Shown piece after piece: positions 34,932-42,778 of a DNA stretch of 64,000 bases. The notes below the pieces were generated by a model. It was given only the letters and a program-made list of their open reading frames with translations. It searched no databases and was not told the origin of the DNA. Source of the stretch: Streptomyces sp. NBC_01214 (GTDB lineage Bacteria > Actinomycetota > Actinomycetes > Streptomycetales > Streptomycetaceae); contig NZ_JAPEOS010000003.1 in assembly GCF_026340975.1 (NCBI RefSeq), forward strand, positions 992,001 through 1,056,000, written 5' to 3'. The stretch's first letter is position 1; every line of letters begins with the position of its first letter. The position numbers and the translations under genes were made by a program.

Positions 34932-35672
34932 ATGAGGGATTACTGGACACCTGCCCATCAGGCAGTGGAGCAAGAGGACGCCGAGTCCTTGGCGCGGCTG
35001 CTGGCCGAAGGGGCCGATCCTGATGAGGTCTTCAGCAACATGACGCTGCTGACGCACGCGATCGATACCGAGGGCGATGGAGCCCAGCAGACGGGCGAAC
35101 CGCTCACGGTTCACACCACGGCGGTCCTGCTGGCTTTCGGAGCTGACCCCGAGCTCGCGGCCCCCGGCGGCCGTACGCCCGTGGAGCAGGCGAGTCGGTA
35201 CGGTCACCACCTGGCGTTGGACTTGCTGCGGGTCCACATGAGCGGGCGAGTCGGCGGTAGTGAAGCCAGGCGCGCCAGCCAGGGCGTCCACAGGGGGCAA
35301 GCCCTGGTGGCGTTCCTCAAGGCACGGCTGGACGAGGAGGCCGACCTGGCCCGGCGCTGCGACGGTGACGGATGCGGGCGATGGTCCGCCCACGGGCACA
35401 CGGTCGATTTCTGTCAGGCGGAGCTCGCAGGTTTCCACCCCACGATCGCCTCGCATGTGGCCCTGCACGATCCGGCCCGCGTCCTGCGCGAGGTCGGGGC
35501 CAAGCGAAGCATTCTGGCCCGCCACGTCCTCAGTCCGGCCGTGGGCGACCCGGAAACACCGTGGGACGACCGTGATGACTGCCAGTTCGACGGAGAACCC
35601 TGGCCGTGCGACGACCTGCTCGACCTTGCCTCGCCCTACGCCGACCACCCTGACTTCCCCCGAAGCGCCTGA
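34932..35672 (+). CDS. Ankyrin-repeat protein fused to a DUF6221-like domain
   Basis: A 246-residue protein. Residues 1 to about 105 contain ankyrin-like units (YWTPAHQAVEQEDAESLARLLAEGADPDEV, TLLTHAIDTEGDG, AVLLAFGADPELAAPGGRTPVEQASRYG). From about 120 the sequence changes to a DUF6221-like domain (LVAFLKARLDEEADLARR, IASHVALHDPARVLREVGAKRSIL, ending SPYADHPDFPRSA), normally a separate small gene in Streptomyces. The ATG at 34932 begins at the usual ankyrin N-terminus but has a poor ribosome site; the frame is open upstream. Protein-protein interaction is likely; the role is unknown. Confidence 0.7.
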   Translation: MRDYWTPAHQAVEQEDAESLARLLAEGADPDEVFSNMTLLTHAIDTEGDGAQQTGEPLTVHTTAVLLAFGADPELAAPGGRTPVEQASRYGHHLALDLLRVHMSGRVGGSEARRASQGVHRGQALVAFLKARLDEEADLARRCDGDGCGRWSAHGHTVDFCQAELAGFHPTIASHVALHDPARVLREVGAKRSILARHVLSPAVGDPETPWDDRDDCQFDGEPWPCDDLLDLASPYADHPDFPRSA

Positions 35673-35864
35673 AGCGGCACGACCTGGAGCAGAGCACACG
35701 ACGCAGGCGCCGCCCCGGGCCGAGCCCGCCGTACGGTGCCTTCAGCTCGGGTTCCGCCGTCCCTCCGGCAGGTTGAGGACAGCGGTGACGTCGTGTGCGA
35801 GATCGGGGTGGCTGCGTACGCCGATCTGCGGGCATCGACCAGGGGTTCCAGTAGCGTCGGTTCC

Positions 35865-36437
35865 ATGATCACCCCTGATGCCCTCGATGCCCTCGTCCGC
35901 CTCTGCCCGCCGCCCGCCGATCCGCCGCCCGCAGTGGACTGGGTGCAGGCGGAGCGCACCCTGGGAGTGGCTCTGCCCACCGACTACAAGCGGCTCGTCG
36001 AGACCTACGGCGACGGCCTCTTCGACGACACGCTCTGGCTGCTCGTCCCCCACTCCGCCCACAACGACTGCGACCTGTACGCGCAGACGAGGGAGCGGGA
36101 CGAGATCTTGGCCAACCTATGGGAGTTCGAGGCGAAGCCCGTCGGCCTGCTGGAAACGGGGGCCCGGGTCCTGCCGTGGGCATTCGAGGAGGGCACGGGG
36201 GCCTTCCTGTACTGGCTGGCGAGGCCCGGCCAGCAGCCCGATGAGTGGACCGTGCTCTACAACGAGGGGCGCGGCCCCCTGTGGGAGGCCCACGACACGG
36301 GGTGCTCGGACTTCCTTCTGGCGGTGCTCACGGGAACGGCGGAAACGGAATACTTCGGCCACTTGAGCGAGGTGCCGAAGCCGACGGAGCACTGGTTCGA
36401 AACGGCCGACCACGCCTTCGGCACGTCCCGCCACTGA
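35865..36437 (+). CDS. SMI1/KNR4 (SUKH) family protein
   Basis: A 190-residue protein of the SUKH superfamily. The start VDWVQAERTLGVALPTDYKRLVETYGDGLFDDTLWLLVPHS is the classic SMI1/KNR4 opening, followed by GARVLPWAFEEGTGAFLYWL and a WTVLYNEG strand. Many bacterial SUKH proteins are immunity partners of contact-dependent or secreted nuclease toxins, though stand-alone housekeeping members also exist. The ATG at 35865 is chosen because the SUKH fold begins just after it. No toxin gene is adjacent. Confidence 0.88.
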   Translation: MITPDALDALVRLCPPPADPPPAVDWVQAERTLGVALPTDYKRLVETYGDGLFDDTLWLLVPHSAHNDCDLYAQTRERDEILANLWEFEAKPVGLLETGARVLPWAFEEGTGAFLYWLARPGQQPDEWTVLYNEGRGPLWEAHDTGCSDFLLAVLTGTAETEYFGHLSEVPKPTEHWFETADHAFGTSRH

Positions 36438-36562
36438 GACTCCGGGCAGCAGGGCTGTGGATCAATCGCGTGGTAGCGTCGCTGCGGAGGCTCAGAGGTG
36501 CCCGCCCCGGACGAGATGTGCGCCGTACCCGGCCCGCTAAGACGACGCACTCAGGAGGCGTC

Positions 36563-37441
36563 ATGGCTGCAGACACGTCCTTCATCGACTTCGACGGCCA
36601 GTCTTCTCGGCCCCGCGCGTTGGACGTCCGCTGGATCCACGGCTCACCGTCGTCCAAGCACAACACCGACCCGGACATCCAGGTCTACGAGTACGACGAG
36701 CACACGGTCATCCTGCGGCAGAACAAGGCGATCCACTACGAAGCGCCGTTCCTGTTCCTGCTGTTCGGCAACGACCGGGCCGTGCTCATCGATACCGGGG
36801 CCACTGCGTCACCTGCGTTCTTCCCCTTGCGCGTGGTGGTGGACCGGCTCGTCGACGACTGGCTCGCCCGCCACCCCCGCCCGGAGTACCACCTCCTGGT
36901 GCTGCACACGCACGCCCACGGCGACCACATCGCGGGCGACGGCCAGTTCGCCGACCGCCCCCGCCCCACGGTGGTCGCAGCGGAACTCCCCACGGCCTGG
37001 ACGTATTTCGGATTCGACGAGAACCCCACGGCCGTGGCGAGGGTCGATCTGGGCGGCCGCACGCTCGAGTGCCTGGCCACCCCCGGGCACCACGAGGCAG
37101 CCGTCACGTTCTACGACGCGTGGACCGGGTTCCTGCTCACCGGCGACACGGTCTATCCGGGCCGCCTCTACGTCCAGGACTGGTACGCCTTCGCCCGGAC
37201 CATCGACCGCCTGATCGAGTTCTGTGAACGCAGACCGGTCACCCACGTCATGGGCTGTCACATCGAGATGACCACCGAACCGGGCGTGGAGTACCCGGTC
37301 CGCACCACGTACCAGCCCCACGAACCCCCACTGCAGATGACGACCGGCCACCTGCACGAGATCCGCGCCGCACTCGACGAGATGGGTGACCAGCCCCGCC
37401 GGCTCGCCCTCGCCCGCTTCGTCATCTGCCCGGACGACTGA
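36563..37441 (+). CDS. MBL-fold metallo-hydrolase
   Basis: A 292-residue metallo-beta-lactamase-fold enzyme. The metal-binding motif is HTHAHGDH (HxHxDH form, about residue 114). A later ATPGHHEAAVTFYD histidine and LLTGDTVYPGRLYV aspartate complete the two-metal site, and the distal histidine may be in HVMGCHIEM. The substrate is unknown; hydrolysis of an ester, thioester or lactone is typical. The ATG at 36563 has a perfect AGGAGG upstream. It converges on the PP2C phosphatase gene. Confidence 0.92.
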   Translation: MAADTSFIDFDGQSSRPRALDVRWIHGSPSSKHNTDPDIQVYEYDEHTVILRQNKAIHYEAPFLFLLFGNDRAVLIDTGATASPAFFPLRVVVDRLVDDWLARHPRPEYHLLVLHTHAHGDHIAGDGQFADRPRPTVVAAELPTAWTYFGFDENPTAVARVDLGGRTLECLATPGHHEAAVTFYDAWTGFLLTGDTVYPGRLYVQDWYAFARTIDRLIEFCERRPVTHVMGCHIEMTTEPGVEYPVRTTYQPHEPPLQMTTGHLHEIRAALDEMGDQPRRLALARFVICPDD

Positions 37442-37550
37442 GCCGCGCTCAACCAGCTAGCCGGCTCCCACCAGCGCATTCGCCGCCCAGACCGAGCCGC
37501 GCGCCGCCGGGGCGCACACGAAGAGTGGCCACGGGAGCACGGCCGCAGGC

Positions 37551-38642
37551 TCAAGGCTCGCACAGGCGTACAGCGAGGGCGGCGATGTCATCGTCGAGGC
37601 GTCCCTTGCTGTGGCGGAGGAGGTCGCGGTGAAGCGCCGTGAGCAGTTCGTCGGGCGGGGTCGGGGGCTGCCGGCGCATCCAGGCCGCCAACGGGAAGAA
37701 CTCGCCGTCGCGGGCGCGGGCCTCGGCGATCCCGTCGGTATAGAGGAGCAGGAGGTCGTCGGGGGCGAAGTCGAAGGTGTCGACGCTGTAGTGGTCGCCG
37801 ATCAGCTCCGCGAGGCTGAGCAAGGGGGAGGGGGTGGTGGACTCGAGGGTGAGGACCTTCCCGCGGTTCAGGAGCAGGGGCGGAGGGTGTCCGCAGTTGA
37901 GGATGTCGATGCGTCTCCCCCCGTGCGGGATCTGGACGAGGAGGGCGGTGGCGAAGCGCTCCAACGGCCCCTCGGGGGGAAAAGCGCCGTTGTAACGGGT
38001 GCTGCTGGCGTCCATGCGGCGGGCGACGTCGACCATGTCGATCTCGCCGTACGCGGCCTCCCGGAAGGCGTTCACGATCGCCGCGGCCGCCCCCACCGCC
38101 GGCAGGCCCTTGCCCCGGACGTCACCGATGAGCAGCCTGACCCCGAACGGCGTGTCGACCACCTCGTAGAAGTCCCCGCCGATGCGGGCCTCGGCCGCGG
38201 CCGCGAGGTACAGCGACTCGATCTCGATGCCGCCGAAACGGCGCGGCAGGGGGCTGAGCACCACCTGCTGCGCCGCGTCGGCGACGAGCCGTACCTGGAA
38301 GAGGGTGCGCTCCCGCTGGAGCCGGACGTGGCTCCCGTACGCGGCGGCCACGGTGACCGCGATGATCCCGGCGGCCGTCCACCACGTCCCCAGGTCCGGG
38401 AAGACGAAGCTGAGGCCGATCATCAGGATGAGACAGACCGTCCCGAGCAGGACAGTGGGCAGCACCGGCCACATGGCGGCGGCAAGGGCCGGCGCCGCGG
38501 GCAGGAGACGGCTGAAGGCCATATCCGGCGGAGTGTTGTACGCCAGGCTGGCGATGACGACGGTCAGGATGACCGGCGACAGCCGCACAAGTCGTCCCGG
38601 GCCGGGGCGCCTGCGTAGCCGCGGCCGTCCAGACTCGATCAC
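37551..38642 (-). CDS. Membrane-anchored PP2C/SpoIIE-type serine phosphatase
   Basis: A 363-residue protein. Hydrophobic helices occupy residues about 18-105, followed by a coiled linker (HVRLQRERTLFQVRLVADAAQQ) and a PPM-type phosphatase domain. Metal-binding aspartates are seen in IGGDFYEVVDTPFGVRLLIGDVRGKGLPAV and LLLYTDGIAEAR; RLDDDIAALAVRL closes the domain. Such Streptomyces proteins dephosphorylate anti-sigma-factor antagonists in partner-switching pathways. The GTG start at 38642 is supported by the hydrophobic N-terminus but only a weak ribosome site. The partner is not encoded here. Confidence 0.92.
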   Translation of the reverse strand: MIESGRPRLRRRPGPGRLVRLSPVILTVVIASLAYNTPPDMAFSRLLPAAPALAAAMWPVLPTVLLGTVCLILMIGLSFVFPDLGTWWTAAGIIAVTVAAAYGSHVRLQRERTLFQVRLVADAAQQVVLSPLPRRFGGIEIESLYLAAAAEARIGGDFYEVVDTPFGVRLLIGDVRGKGLPAVGAAAAIVNAFREAAYGEIDMVDVARRMDASSTRYNGAFPPEGPLERFATALLVQIPHGGRRIDILNCGHPPPLLLNRGKVLTLESTTPSPLLSLAELIGDHYSVDTFDFAPDDLLLLYTDGIAEARARDGEFFPLAAWMRRQPPTPPDELLTALHRDLLRHSKGRLDDDIAALAVRLCEP

Positions 38643-39161
38643 ACTTCACAGGATATCTACGTAATCGGGTCATAGCGCTCTGACGGTCAGGGCCCGGCCC
38701 TCCGGTTGCGGACAGTATCTGTCCGCAAGGGGGTGCGCTCTCGGCGTGTCGGGCGACTCCGAGCCGTTCGCCCGGGACCACAGCGGTGAGCGGCAGCCGG
38801 GGGACCTTGCCGCGCCACCGGGGCAGGGAGCAGGACCGTGCCGGCGACGCTCCCGCGGACGGCCCCGCGCGAGACCGGCCCGCCACCTACGTCGGCCGCA
38901 CCGTCCGACCGGTCGGTCCGGCACGTGGGGCCCGTGCGGCACGGTGGTCCGGTCGTCCCAGGACCGGTCGGACGACGACCGTCGCCGGTCAGCCCGCTCA
39001 CGGCGGGACCGGATGTGCTCCGTGTTACTCCAGTGGGCTGACGCGAGGGAGCCGAAGTGCCACGATGATCCGTGCTTCAGCAGTGTGCCGGACGGGACGC
39101 GGTGAGTGCGGTGACAGCGTGTCCCGGAGGCAGCCCTACCCCACGAAAGGGCGGACACCCC
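38643..39161. other. 519-base divergent intergenic region
   Basis: Lies between the phosphatase gene and the methyltransferase/terpene synthase operon. It contains a perfect 10-base inverted repeat (38706-38728) and GC-rich complementary patches around 38900-38970. Frames across it have no recognisable domains. It should hold the terpene operon promoter, not clearly readable. Confidence 0.6.
38706..38728. promoter_or_regulatory. Perfect 10-base inverted repeat upstream of the terpene operon
   Basis: TTGCGGACAG (38706-38715), spacer TAT, and CTGTCCGCAA (38719-38728). Lower GC than its surroundings and lacking a coding role; it looks like a dimeric regulator's operator, 434 bases upstream of the methyltransferase start and 64 bases from the phosphatase start. 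Confidence 0.6.
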
Positions 39162-40079
39162 ATGAGCGTCACCCCCCTCTTACCGTCCCTGGGCAGTGAC
39201 CAAGGCTCGGCCGCGGACGACCCCATACGTCTCTACTACAGCCACAAGACGCAAGAGATCCTGCACAAGTACGGTCCGGGCCCCCGTGTCCACTTCCACG
39301 TGGGGCTCTACCCGGACGGCCCGCCGGACAGCACCGTCCCCCAGTACGTGCTGAAGCAGCGCCTGTTCGACGCACAGGAGCGGATCGTCGAGCACGCCGC
39401 CCGGTCGTGGGGCGCGTACGAGATGCCTCCCCGGCGCCTGCTGGACATCGGCTGCGGCCTGGGCGGGACGTCGCTGTACTGGGCGCAGGAGCACGGAGCG
39501 TCGGTCACCAGTCTCACCGTCGCGGCGGAACACATCCCGATCGTCCGGCACTTCGCGCGGCGCGCCGGGGTCGGGCAGCGGGTGAAGCCCGTACTGGCGG
39601 ACGTGCACGAGCTGGACGAGACCTGCGCGTACGACGCCGTCTACGCCAACGAGAGCAGCGGCTACACCGACCGGACCCGACTCTTCCAGGTCGTCGCCAA
39701 GGCGCTGGAGCCCGGCGGATGGTTCGGGATCCAGGAACACTTCGTGGGCCGCTCCACCTGGCGCGAGTTCATCGACGGCTACTACAGAACGCGACTGGGA
39801 GTGAGAGGAGAGTACCTTGCCGCGGCCGAGACCGCCGGTTTTGAACTCGTGCACGAGGAGGACGTGACGGACTCGGTGGCGGAGTTCTGGGTGCAGTCCA
39901 TGGCGTGGAACACCGCCGAACTCGACCGGCTCCGCGCGGGCGCCGGCGCCGAGCCCGGCGCCTGGACCGGCGAACGGCTCGAACAGTCGACGCTCGCGCA
40001 CAGCAGGTTCTTCCGGCTCTGGCGCGACCACGCGGTGCAGACGCGGTTGCTGCGCTTCCGGCTTCGGAGCCGCCGATGA
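39162..40079 (+). CDS. SAM-dependent prenyl-diphosphate C-methyltransferase-like protein with TTA codon 7
   Basis: A 305-residue methyltransferase. SAM motif I is LLDIGCGLGG (93-102). The YANESSGYTD segment (Glu164) matches the catalytic NES region of geranyl diphosphate 2-C-methyltransferases, and HFHVGLYPD near the N-terminus resembles their HHHYG segment. It therefore probably methylates GPP, FPP or another prenyl diphosphate before cyclisation. Codon 7 is TTA (39180-39182), making the operon a likely bldA target. ATG at 39162 follows GAAAGGGCGG; its stop overlaps the terpene synthase ATG (ATGA at 40076). Sterol-like or other C-methyltransferase activity is an alternative. Confidence 0.8.
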   Translation: MSVTPLLPSLGSDQGSAADDPIRLYYSHKTQEILHKYGPGPRVHFHVGLYPDGPPDSTVPQYVLKQRLFDAQERIVEHAARSWGAYEMPPRRLLDIGCGLGGTSLYWAQEHGASVTSLTVAAEHIPIVRHFARRAGVGQRVKPVLADVHELDETCAYDAVYANESSGYTDRTRLFQVVAKALEPGGWFGIQEHFVGRSTWREFIDGYYRTRLGVRGEYLAAAETAGFELVHEEDVTDSVAEFWVQSMAWNTAELDRLRAGAGAEPGAWTGERLEQSTLAHSRFFRLWRDHAVQTRLLRFRLRSRR

Positions 40080-41263
40080 CGGCGTCACCCGCACCCGCAC
40101 CCGCACCCGGACCGGCACCGGCACCGGCACCGGCACCCGCACCCGCACCGGCACCGGCACCGGCACCCGAACCCACCCCTCGCCCCTCGCTCCTCGGTAC
40201 GCGCCTGCCGTCCTTCTACTGCCCCCTGGAGCGCGACCTCGTCCATCCCGAGGCGAAGCAGGTGGAGGAACTGGCGGTCGAGTGGCTGGACGCCTTCGGC
40301 ATCTATCCCGATCCGGTCGAGCGCGCATGGGGTCTCGCCACCCACAGCGCCGACTTCTCCTGCCGCATCGTCCCCGACGGGAACGTGGACGCCGTCCTGC
40401 TGTTCGCCCAGTGGAACTACTGGGCCAACGCCGTCGACGACTGGCAGGATTCGGGTTCCGACGAGGTGGGGACGGGCGCCGTCGTCGAACACGGCGTACG
40501 TCTGCTGCGCACCATCGAGGACCCGGGGGCCTCGGTCCTGCCCGACGGACCGATGACCCGTGCGCTGCTGGACCTGGTGCGCCGCACCCATGCGGCGCTC
40601 ACGCCCTACGAGCTGCGCAGGTTCGTCGAGGGGACGCGCGACTGGCTGCTCGGAGCGGCCTGGCGGGCCGCCCGGGCCGAGGCCGGGATCATGCCGGGGC
40701 TGAACGACTTCGTCGCCATGGGTCCGCTGGCGAACGGGACGCGCTTCTCGCTGACCTGGTCCGACGTCGCACGCGGGGACCGGCTGCCGCCGGAGGTGCT
40801 CTGCTCCCGTGCTCTGACGGCACTGACGGATGCGGCGGGATTCGTCGTCAGCGCGGACAACGACCTGTTCTCCTACGACAAGGACGACCACCTGGAGCCG
40901 AGGGAGGTGAATCTGGTCAATGTCCTCGCCCACCAGGAGAACTGCTCGCCCGCCGAGGCCGTGCCGCTCGCGGTGGCCCTGCGCGACCGGGTGATGGTCC
41001 TCTTCATGACGCTGCGGGCGCGGGCGGAGGCCGGCGCGAACCCGGAATTGCGCCGGCACCTGGCGGCGTTGGGCCACTACGTGGCCGGCTCCATCACCTG
41101 GCAGAGCCGGGCACCCCGGTACGCGAGCCCGCGCAACCGGCACGAACTGCCGCTGCTGGATGCCCGGTTCGCGATTCGGTTCGCCGAAGCCCCCAGCTTT
41201 GCCGGAACCGAGCCGCCGGACGTGCCGGCCCTCGCTTCCTGGTGGCAGCGGTTGCACGACTGA
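40076..41263 (+). CDS. Class I terpene synthase with Pro-Ala-rich N-terminal tract
   Basis: A 395-residue cyclase. Metal-binding motifs are complete: DDWQD (121-125), the NSE-type triad NDLFSYDKD (262-270) and the R348-Y349 pair in TWQSRAPRY. Residues 4-36 form a low-complexity Pro-Ala tract encoded by repeated GCACCC/GCACCG hexamers; a Pro-rich N-terminus also occurs in 2-methylisoborneol synthases. Translational coupling to a prenyl methyltransferase suggests a methylated C11 or C16 product. Motifs differ from the usual 2-methylisoborneol synthase DDHYxE form, so the product is not assigned. The gene converges on the conservon P450 gene. Confidence 0.92.
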   Translation: MTASPAPAPAPGPAPAPAPAPAPAPAPAPAPEPTPRPSLLGTRLPSFYCPLERDLVHPEAKQVEELAVEWLDAFGIYPDPVERAWGLATHSADFSCRIVPDGNVDAVLLFAQWNYWANAVDDWQDSGSDEVGTGAVVEHGVRLLRTIEDPGASVLPDGPMTRALLDLVRRTHAALTPYELRRFVEGTRDWLLGAAWRAARAEAGIMPGLNDFVAMGPLANGTRFSLTWSDVARGDRLPPEVLCSRALTALTDAAGFVVSADNDLFSYDKDDHLEPREVNLVNVLAHQENCSPAEAVPLAVALRDRVMVLFMTLRARAEAGANPELRRHLAALGHYVAGSITWQSRAPRYASPRNRHELPLLDARFAIRFAEAPSFAGTEPPDVPALASWWQRLHD

Positions 41264-41318
41264 GGGGTGGCGAGGGCCCCGGCCGATGCGGTCGGGGCCC
41301 TCGGCCCGGAGGCTGGAA

Positions 41319-41374
41319 GCCGTCAGCCGTCAGCCGTCAGCCGTCAGCCGTCAGCCGTCAGCCGTCAGCCGTCA
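41319..41374. repeat. Eight perfect tandem copies of GCCGTCA
   Basis: The 56-base array is exact in all eight 7-base units. On the minus strand it reads TGACGGC, and the last unit supplies the TGA stop of the P450 gene (41372-41374). It lies in the gap between the convergent terpene synthase and P450 stops. Confidence 0.97.
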
Positions 41375-42778
41375 GCCGAGGCCGAGCAGCCGCCGCCACC
41401 AGCTGACGGCGCGGTGGCGGCGACCCGCGACCGCGGGCGCTACCACGGGCTGCGGCGGGACGGCCGCGTGGACCGGGCCCCCCGCCGGCTGCTCGGCCTC
41501 GGGCTGCGCCTTCGCTACGGGGCGCGGGGCGAACCGTACCGGCAGGGACAGCAGGTGGCGTGACATGAGGGTGCCGCGCCATTGCAGCTCGCTCGCGTCG
41601 ACCGCCAGTTGGAGGTCGGGCAACCGGTCCAGCAGGACCTCGATGCCGGTGTCCGCGATGGCGCGGCCGATGTCCTGGCCCGGGCACTCGTGCGGCCCGC
41701 TGCTGAAGGCCAGGTGGGAACGGTTGCCATGGACGGAGGCCGCGGGATCCGGCCGGATCAGCGGGTCCGCGTTGCCCGCGGCCAGCCCGAGGAGGATCAT
41801 GTCGCCGGCCTTCACCTGCCGGCCGCCGAGCAGGGTGTCACCGGTGGCCCAGCGCCCGATGATGGTGTTGATCGGCGGGTCGTCCCACAGGACTTGCTCG
41901 AGGGCGTCGGGCAGCGTCATGTGGCCCCCGGAGAGGCTGGCCCGGAAGCGCGGGTCGGTCAGTACGGTCCGCAACGTGTTGGCGATCAGGTTCGCGGTGG
42001 TTTCGTAGGCCGCGATCAATACGACGCGCAGGTGCATCAGCACCTCGGTGTCGCTCAGGTTCGCGGGGTGCTCGATCAGCCAGGAGGCGAGGTCGCGCAC
42101 GGGCCTGGCCTTGCGCTCCACGACCAGCTGTTCCAGCGTGGAGGTGACGTAGCGGTCGCTCTGGAGCGCCGTTTCGGTCCCCTGGAGCATGTCGCGCGCC
42201 GCGTTGACCAGCAGGGGCCCGTGTTCGTCGGGTGCCCCGATGAGCTGGGTCATGACCAGCATCGGGAGCTGGTCGGAGAAGGCGGACACCAGGTCGGCGT
42301 ACCCTTCACCCGCGATCTGGTCGACGAGCTGGTTGGCGAAGCGCGTCACGTAGCGGCGGATGCCGCGCTTGTCGAAGCGCTCCAGGGACTCCACCACGGC
42401 CGAGCGCAGCCGCTCGTGAACGGGTCCGTCGGTGAAGTTGCACACCGGCACCCAGGAGACCATGGGGCCGAGCGGGGTGTCGGCCGGCACCCGGCCCTCT
42501 TTCATGTCGCGCCACCCGCGCGGGTCGCGGGCGAAGCGCGAGGACGTGCGCGCCACGTCCAGGTTCTCCCGGTGACCGAGGACCAGCCAGGCCGGAAGGT
42601 CCCCGCTCACCAAGACGGGTGCCACCGCCCCGTGTTCGGCGCGCAGTTTCTCGTACAGTGCGAGGGGATCGGCCTGGGCCTCCGGTCCGTGGAGCCGGTA
42701 CAGGCCGCCGGCGGTCGCCGCCGCCGCGTGGGCGGGGCACTCGGGCGGTGGGGTGGGGCTGGTGGGGCCGGTATTCAC
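41372..42778 (-). CDS. cvnE: Conservon-associated cytochrome P450 lacking EXXR (CYP157-like)
   Basis: A 468-residue P450. The haem-ligand loop FSSGPHECPG (Cys365) is intact. The I-helix reads AAYETT in place of AGxxTT, and the K-helix segment is LEQVLWDDPP: the EXXR glutamate and arginine are replaced by Gln294 to Trp298 (QVLW). CYP157 proteins of Streptomyces conservons are known to lack EXXR in the same way, so this is probably natural. A Pro-Ala-rich tail of about 60 residues follows the core. The GTG at 42778 overlaps the CvnD stop (GTGA). No ferredoxin gene is adjacent. The stop lies in a heptamer repeat. Confidence 0.92.
   Translation of the reverse strand: MNTGPTSPTPPPECPAHAAAATAGGLYRLHGPEAQADPLALYEKLRAEHGAVAPVLVSGDLPAWLVLGHRENLDVARTSSRFARDPRGWRDMKEGRVPADTPLGPMVSWVPVCNFTDGPVHERLRSAVVESLERFDKRGIRRYVTRFANQLVDQIAGEGYADLVSAFSDQLPMLVMTQLIGAPDEHGPLLVNAARDMLQGTETALQSDRYVTSTLEQLVVERKARPVRDLASWLIEHPANLSDTEVLMHLRVVLIAAYETTANLIANTLRTVLTDPRFRASLSGGHMTLPDALEQVLWDDPPINTIIGRWATGDTLLGGRQVKAGDMILLGLAAGNADPLIRPDPAASVHGNRSHLAFSSGPHECPGQDIGRAIADTGIEVLLDRLPDLQLAVDASELQWRGTLMSRHLLSLPVRFAPRPVAKAQPEAEQPAGGPVHAAVPPQPVVAPAVAGRRHRAVSWWRRLLGLG

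Noticed and set aside
39162..41263. 2-methylisoborneol operon
   Set aside because: Gene pairing is similar, but the synthase metal motif differs from the usual form and the cyclic-nucleotide-binding gene is absent. Left as a methylated terpene of unknown structure.
41319..41374. CRISPR array
   Set aside because: The repeats are directly abutting 7-mers without spacers, and no cas genes are present.
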